From Spirochaetota bacterium (lineage in GTDB: Bacteria; Spirochaetota; UBA4802; UBA5550), in NCBI GenBank assembly GCA_017999915.1, contig JAGNKX010000005.1, forward strand, positions 62,001 through 126,000: a stretch of DNA of 64,000 bases, read 5' to 3'. A model generated the notes under the pieces. The model worked only from the letters and a program-made list of their open reading frames with translations. It ran no database searches and was not told the DNA's origin. The position numbers and the translations under genes are program-made. Shown piece by piece: positions 60,201-64,000 of this stretch (position 1 is the stretch's first letter; every line of letters starts with the position of its first letter).

Positions 60201-62116
60201 TTGGCCCAGAGATTCAGCCCGATCGAGGAATCAGACATCACTTCCTCCCGGGAATAGCCGGTAATCCGGTTGAAGGCTTCATTCACGTCGACGAATTTTC
60301 CATCGTCGGGCCTGGTGATGGTTATGGCATAGGGCGAGGTCCGGAACGCCAGAGAGAATTTCTCCTCGCTTTCCCGCAGCGCTTCCGCGGCCTCAATCTG
60401 CTCCCGAACGTATCGTTCGTCCCGCCTGCGCCAGACTATCCATAATCCGGCGCCGACGCCGGTGACAAGCCCCGCCGTCACGACCAACATCGACCAGAAT
60501 CGCCCCCGCACCGGCTCATACACCTCCTCCGCGTCCATGCGGGCCACAAGAAACCAGGGAGAATCCGGTACGGCGCGCAGCGCCGCGACGACCGGGACGC
60601 CCCGGTAATCGATCCCATCGAAGATACCTTTCACGCCCCTGACGGCGGCGGCGGCGGGAAGCAGCTTATTGGATAAAGGGAATTTCAGCCTGAGCGCCGC
60701 ATTTTTTTCGAATTTGAGATCGTTTAAATACAATACATGGTCATTCTCCCTGCGAACCAGGAGAGTTTCCGCGGTTCGGCTTTCCGCCGGCCATCGCGTT
60801 ACCATCGGATACAGAAACCTGCCGGGATCAATGAACATTACGACAAAACCAAAGGGCGGCGATCCGCCCGGGGCATCCACGAGGGGAACGATAACGGACA
60901 GATAAATGGACGTATCCGGAGTGTCACGATGGAAATCGGAAATGATCACCCTGCCCGCCCTCCGGGCATCGGCAAGAAGGCCCGGCAGATGTCCGCAGCG
61001 ATTCACTACTCTGCCCTTGACGGTAACATAAACGACACCGCCGGCGTCCATCAAAAAGATCGTGTCATATTTATACGCGGCCTGAATCTTTCCCAGCCAG
61101 GAATCGATCTGAAGCCGAAGGGCGGCGTCGCCAGGATTAGCAAAATAACCCCTCGCCAGGCCATTAAATGTAATATTATTGAATAAAGTGCTTCCATCAC
61201 CCACCCGCTCCTTCCGCCATCTATGGAGCTCTTCAACTTTCAATTCGGCGATGGATGACAGCTTGCGTATCGTCTGTTCGCGGTATTGATCGAGAAACTG
61301 GCGATAATTAATGAACCCCGCGACGATTATCCCCGCCGTCAAAGCCATGAAAAGCGCGATGATCGCGACCGGTATGGGCTTACTCCGGTCGAACTGGGGA
61401 GCCGCCTCCAGAAACTTGTACCGGTACATGCCCCAGGCGATCATCATCGACCCCAGGGCGAAGCTTTGAGGCAGGGGATTCAGCTTGACGCCGGGGACCA
61501 CGTTGAACGTGGCCAGAAGCGCGCCGGCGATCATCACCAGGGTGCCGGCGCCCAGTATGACCGCCTGACCGCGCTGGCCCCGCCTCAGGCGGATAGCCGA
61601 GGCCAGGAGAAGAACCAGGCCGGCCAGCGTCATCCCGTAGGTATAGAGATTATGCACGGCAAACCAGGGGCCCAGGATGCGCACGGAGGTTTCCGGGATA
61701 AAAAAAGCCCCTGCCCGGCTGAAAAGAACATCTCGTTTCACCCAGAGGCCATGGTGGTCATTCGTCCAGATCATCACCTGCGTAACCAGGGGTATTACAC
61801 AAAGCGCGGCGATTCGGAGGTTTGTAAGGACACGATCCATGCCGGTATACTGGATTACGAAAACCAGCCAGAGCACGGGGATCGTCGCGAAGCAAAAAAT
61901 GCGCAGGTTGAACCAGAATAGCGCCCATTCTTCAGTCGGGCCTATCATGGAAACGCCCTGGAAAACCGATAAAAGGCTCACCAGGAGAGCGATAAGGGCA
62001 TATATGGCGGCGCCTCTGGAGGTGTTACGTTTACGCCATGAGTAACGGGCTATGCAGGCCATGATGGCGGCTGTTATGGCGATGGAGGCAAAGTATACAA
62101 TGTGATGCCAGGTCAT
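57224..62116 (-). CDS. 7TM-Cache-PAS-GAF HisKA histidine kinase
   Basis: 1630 residues from the ATG at 62116 (GGAGCG upstream); the frame also allows an ATG at 62197, but that has no ribosome-binding site. An N-terminal HisK_7TM region (about 1-235), another TM (about 248-268), a large periplasmic Cache-like sensor (about 290-535), a further TM (about 540-563), then PAS domains (about five), a GAF domain (KLAAARSLEDVMAVVRKTAQ), and a phytochrome-style HisKA (SYSVSHDLRAPLRGIDGFSQ) with HATPase_c (ENLIGNAWKFTS, VRDNGAGFD). Two separate membrane sensor modules on one chain are uncommon. Its likely target is the Rcp1-type regulator 22 nt downstream. Confidence 0.93.
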   Translation of the reverse strand: MTWHHIVYFASIAITAAIMACIARYSWRKRNTSRGAAIYALIALLVSLLSVFQGVSMIGPTEEWALFWFNLRIFCFATIPVLWLVFVIQYTGMDRVLTNLRIAALCVIPLVTQVMIWTNDHHGLWVKRDVLFSRAGAFFIPETSVRILGPWFAVHNLYTYGMTLAGLVLLLASAIRLRRGQRGQAVILGAGTLVMIAGALLATFNVVPGVKLNPLPQSFALGSMMIAWGMYRYKFLEAAPQFDRSKPIPVAIIALFMALTAGIIVAGFINYRQFLDQYREQTIRKLSSIAELKVEELHRWRKERVGDGSTLFNNITFNGLARGYFANPGDAALRLQIDSWLGKIQAAYKYDTIFLMDAGGVVYVTVKGRVVNRCGHLPGLLADARRAGRVIISDFHRDTPDTSIYLSVIVPLVDAPGGSPPFGFVVMFIDPGRFLYPMVTRWPAESRTAETLLVRRENDHVLYLNDLKFEKNAALRLKFPLSNKLLPAAAAVRGVKGIFDGIDYRGVPVVAALRAVPDSPWFLVARMDAEEVYEPVRGRFWSMLVVTAGLVTGVGAGLWIVWRRRDERYVREQIEAAEALRESEEKFSLAFRTSPYAITITRPDDGKFVDVNEAFNRITGYSREEVMSDSSIGLNLWANSGDRDRVVRDLMNGVPVIGREIQFRIKNGEIMIGLFSAEFMPLRNEQVILSSINDISDRKRAEEALRKNEQFIRVVLDNLPIGIAVNSIEPSVEFKYMNDRFPALYRTTREKLADPDNFWDAVYENAELREDIRRRVLEDCASGDPERMNWTDIPLARGGEETTYITARNIPLSGSGLMISVVWDVTERKRTLMTLAENEARLRTLVSTIPDLVWLKDPDGAYLLCNPPFERFFGAKESDILGRTDYDFVDRELADFFRQKDREALDAGRPTVNEEWVTFADDGRRALLETIKTPMRDRDGKLLGILGIARDITEWRRTEEALRASERRLKEAKEIAHLGYWFWDIKTGDVEWSEEIYNIFRLDPKKFKPQIDSVLALSPWPEDHERDRELIRKAIESRQEGSYEQRFLRPDNSIGYYYSSFQGQYDEGGALVSIVGTVMDITEIKRAEEKIKQLNDRLKLLSGAVLKLAAARSLEDVMAVVRKTAQGISGSDGVTFILREGDRCFYADEDAIGPLWKGRRFPLEACASGWVMMNKRTAVVEDVYNDPRVPADAYRNTFVKSMVIAPMRISDPLGAIGCYWAGAYTPQPDEVRLIEALAEAAGTALDNIDLYHGLEKRVSERTAQLEEANAAIVANALRVEDLYNHAPCGYHSIDSSGLFVEINDTELEWLGYRRDEVLGKMSFTDVITRESLHVFQDNFPTLKERGFVNDLEVDMVRKDGTVFPVIISATAIRDTAGTFVRSRSTVMDFREVKRAREELIRYARRLEEANSELESFSYSVSHDLRAPLRGIDGFSQAVIEDYGDKLDERGKDYLKRLRNASQRMGNLIDDILRLSRVSRAGLSASDVDLSGLALSVARALEERDPGRKAEFVIRPGLSARCDPALLRIVLENLIGNAWKFTSKRDSARIEFGVIEQGDGPAFFVRDNGAGFDMKYSDKLFAPFQRLHGDDEFEGTGIGLALVKRIITRHGGTIWAEGEEGKGATILFTLK

Positions 62117-62338
62117 AAGGCGATTTCGCTCCGTTAATATAGAGATTAACAAGAAATCGATACTTGAGGTAAGCCCTGGCGGTATTCCATTGAACATGAG
62201 TCTTATTCCAATGAAACACCTTCAGCTAGATACCCGCATTACGGCGGTTTTATGCTTAACTTACTACATATCTATCCATACAACATACAACATATTTCTC
62301 CCGGCGGTCAGGTAATAGTAATGTATATAACATTTCGA

Positions 62339-62401
62339 TTAAAGTCAATAGTTCCAAAGTTTAGCATCACTAAACCTTGGTGCTAAACAATCGACTTTTA
62401 A
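62339..62401. repeat. Nested inverted repeat in the kinase / dehydrogenase gap
   Basis: TTAAAGTC pairs with GACTTTTAA (one extra T), and inside it GTTTAGCA (62359-62366) pairs with TGCTAAAC (62381-62388); the hexamer GTTTAG/CTAAAC occurs three times in 30 nt. It is the only structure in the 62117-62556 stretch, which otherwise holds no gene. Probably a binding site for a dimeric regulator, upstream of the 7TM kinase. Confidence 0.45.
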
Positions 62402-62556
62402 GCCTAATGGATACAGGCAATAGACAGATATGTGCAGGTTCTTTTAAATCGACAATGTGATGATGCTTTAACAGGAAGGCTATTAATGCCCAGGGCAAGA
62501 ATTGGGCAATGTCGGATGATCAAGATCGGAGTTCCTGGAAATACCAGGCATAAATA

Positions 62557-62590
62557 TAAAAAAGGCCGCCGGATTACCCGGCGGCCTTTC
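62557..62590 (-). terminator. Intrinsic terminator of the right-edge acyl-CoA dehydrogenase
   Basis: Minus strand: AAAGGCCGCCGG, 5-nt loop, CCGGCGGCCTTT, then a U-run; 23 nt after the stop. Confidence 0.93.
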
Positions 62591-62612
62591 AGTTTCTTCT
62601 TTAACGTATCGC

Positions 62613-64000
62613 TTACTGCTCCGGCGCCCCGGAGAATATCGCCGATGTCGTTTTGACGACCGCGGCCTCTCCCTGAAGGATGTACTCGCACTTGCCGAAG
62701 AACTTCTGGAATTCCGCGCCGATATAGAACTGGGCGGAAAGCATACGGCCGTAGTAGTAGGCGGCTTCCGCGTTGTCCGCGAGAAGCTTTTCGAGGTCCG
62801 CGCCCTTCTTGTCGCCGACAAGCTCTTTCGCCTTCGGGTTTACCAGCGTCAGCGCCCAGAGGTGTATGAAGGCGTAGGACAGCATCGCGAAGGCCTGCTG
62901 CATCGGCGTCGCGTTGGCGAAAATGTGCAGGTACTTGCCGCCGTCCATGAGGCCCTTCATGTACTTGACGACCTCGTCAATCTTGGCAAGGCCCTTTTCC
63001 ATAATGGAGAGGTACTTGTCGTCGACGGCGCCCTTGGCCTTCTTGATGGTCTCGTTGATTATTTTCACATAGGCCTTGTAGTTGTAGAAATCCTTGTCCA
63101 TAAGAAGCTTCCGCATCGCCAGGTCCATCGATTGGATGCCATTGGTCCCTTCATAGAGCGTGAGGATCTTGGCGTCGCGGGCGTACTGCTCGACCGGGTA
63201 GTCGGAGCAGAAACCATAGCCGCCGTAGCACTGGATGGCGTCAGCGGTGACTTCCCACGCGGTGTCGGTGTTGCCGGCCTTGTTGATAGGAATCAGGAAA
63301 TCAAGCATCGCCTGCGCTTCCTTCTTGGCCTCGTCCTTATGCACATGGGTAAGGTCCGTCAGGTAGCCGCAGTACAGGGTCAGGGTCCTCATGGCCTCGA
63401 CCCGGGCTTTCATGGAAAGGAGCATCCGCTTGACATCCGGGTGGTTCATGATGGTGGCGCTCTTCGCGTCGGGCTTCATCATGTCTTCGGGCCGCTTGCC
63501 CTGCACCCGGTTCCGGGCGTAAGTGACGGCGTGCATGTAGGCCGCGCTGGATACCGACGCGCCCTGGCCGCCGACATAGAGACGGGCCTCGTTCATCATC
63601 TGGAACATGATCTTCATTCCCTGACGGGCCTCGCCCATCAGGAATCCCTGGCACTTGCCTTCGTCGCCGAAGACCATGGTGCAGGTCGGGTTTCCGTGGA
63701 TCCCCATCTTGTGCTCGATGCCGGCGCACTGGACGTCATTGGGCTCGCCCATGGAGCCGTCATCCTTGATGCGGTACTTCGGCACAAGGAAGATCGATAT
63801 GCCCTTGGTCCCCTCGGGATCGCCTTCGATCCGGGCGAGGACGGGGTGAATGATGTTCTTTGAAAAATCGTTTTCGCCGGCGGATATGAATATCTTCTGG
63901 CCCTTGATCGAATAGGTGCCGTCGGCATTCTTGGTCGCCTTGGTCTTGAGGGCGCCCACATCGGATCCGGCGTCGGGCTCGGTGAGGCACATGGTGCCGC
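62613..64000 (-). CDS. Large acyl-CoA dehydrogenase (about 600-residue type), N-terminus cut
   Basis: 462 C-terminal residues visible; the N-terminal part lies beyond the right edge. FAD and substrate motifs: GTMCLTEPDAGSDVGALKTK, KIFISAGEND, GIHGNPTCTM, QCYGGYGFCSDYPVEQYARD, and the canonical catalytic base in TLYEGTNGIQ. The extra C-terminal helical domain (about the last 140 residues, up to FFGKCEYILQGEAAVV) marks the long family used for saturated fatty or dicarboxylic acyl-CoA esters in many anaerobes and spirochaetes. It is not contiguous with the 44223 enzyme and is clearly a different subfamily. Confidence 0.95.
   Translation of the reverse strand, partial: GTMCLTEPDAGSDVGALKTKATKNADGTYSIKGQKIFISAGENDFSKNIIHPVLARIEGDPEGTKGISIFLVPKYRIKDDGSMGEPNDVQCAGIEHKMGIHGNPTCTMVFGDEGKCQGFLMGEARQGMKIMFQMMNEARLYVGGQGASVSSAAYMHAVTYARNRVQGKRPEDMMKPDAKSATIMNHPDVKRMLLSMKARVEAMRTLTLYCGYLTDLTHVHKDEAKKEAQAMLDFLIPINKAGNTDTAWEVTADAIQCYGGYGFCSDYPVEQYARDAKILTLYEGTNGIQSMDLAMRKLLMDKDFYNYKAYVKIINETIKKAKGAVDDKYLSIMEKGLAKIDEVVKYMKGLMDGGKYLHIFANATPMQQAFAMLSYAFIHLWALTLVNPKAKELVGDKKGADLEKLLADNAEAAYYYGRMLSAQFYIGAEFQKFFGKCEYILQGEAAVVKTTSAIFSGAPEQ

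Overview
This window reads as chromosomal DNA of a free-living spirochaete, probably in or near the Leptospirales. The strongest marker is a FlaA-type periplasmic flagellar sheath protein gene at 12560-13276. An outer-membrane TonB-dependent receptor, large multi-PAS sensor kinases and 4HB/Cache chemoreceptors fit the same picture. The assignment is inferred from protein character, not from rRNA; I see no rRNA, tRNA, CRISPR array, prophage or transposase gene.

Left part (1-17954): a truncated REC-PAS protein; a coiled-coil protein of unknown function; carB-pyrR (pyrimidine synthesis); a plus-strand set of NarL-type regulator, HisKA_2 kinase and Cache chemoreceptor; a TetR regulator; a PilZ protein; flaA behind a near-consensus promoter; a 43-residue zinc-ribbon microprotein; moaD-moaE-apgM; and a membrane-anchored SH3b protein.

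Signal-transduction block (17941-31984, all minus): two multi-PAS kinases, a NarL-type regulator, a 4HB chemoreceptor, a second small HisKA_2 kinase and two paralogous 68-residue proteins that flank the chemoreceptor. It repeats the logic of the 6845-10797 set, suggesting duplicated sensory modules. A second block (53371-62116, minus) holds a 7TM/Cache/PAS/GAF kinase, a CheY-like regulator, a REC-PAS-GAF-HisKA_2 kinase and a REC-HD-GYP protein whose start overlaps the kinase stop.

Cobalamin: cobU-cobS-cobT (32188-34808, minus) lie behind a cobalamin riboswitch followed by an intrinsic terminator. A second cobalamin riboswitch plus terminator precedes a BtuB-like TonB receptor (50457-52541), so B12 assembly and uptake appear to be repressed together.

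Catabolic cluster (35399-47974, minus, 12 co-directional genes): a Cys-less thiolase-like protein with a DUF35 Zn-ribbon/OB partner, enoyl-CoA hydratase, acyl-CoA dehydrogenase, CoA ligase, flavin/FeS reductase, amidohydrolase, IpdAB-like CoA-transferase pair, two SDRs and a metallo-beta-lactamase-fold hydrolase. It is divergent from two tandem regulators that each fuse a MerR-type DNA-binding domain to a TetR-type one. It looks like a CoA-thioester pathway for a cyclic or branched carboxylic acid; the substrate is not determinable here. The right edge holds a second, larger acyl-CoA dehydrogenase, cut by the window.

Intergenic DNA is rich in foldback structures: four C/G-tract elements (about 80-127 bp), a 181-bp element with 15-bp perfect terminal inverted repeats, and three hairpins sharing the 11-mer AACATCCTGTT. 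The best candidates for something undescribed are the paired 68-residue proteins beside the chemoreceptor, the tandem MerR-TetR fusions with their catabolic cluster, and these hairpin families.
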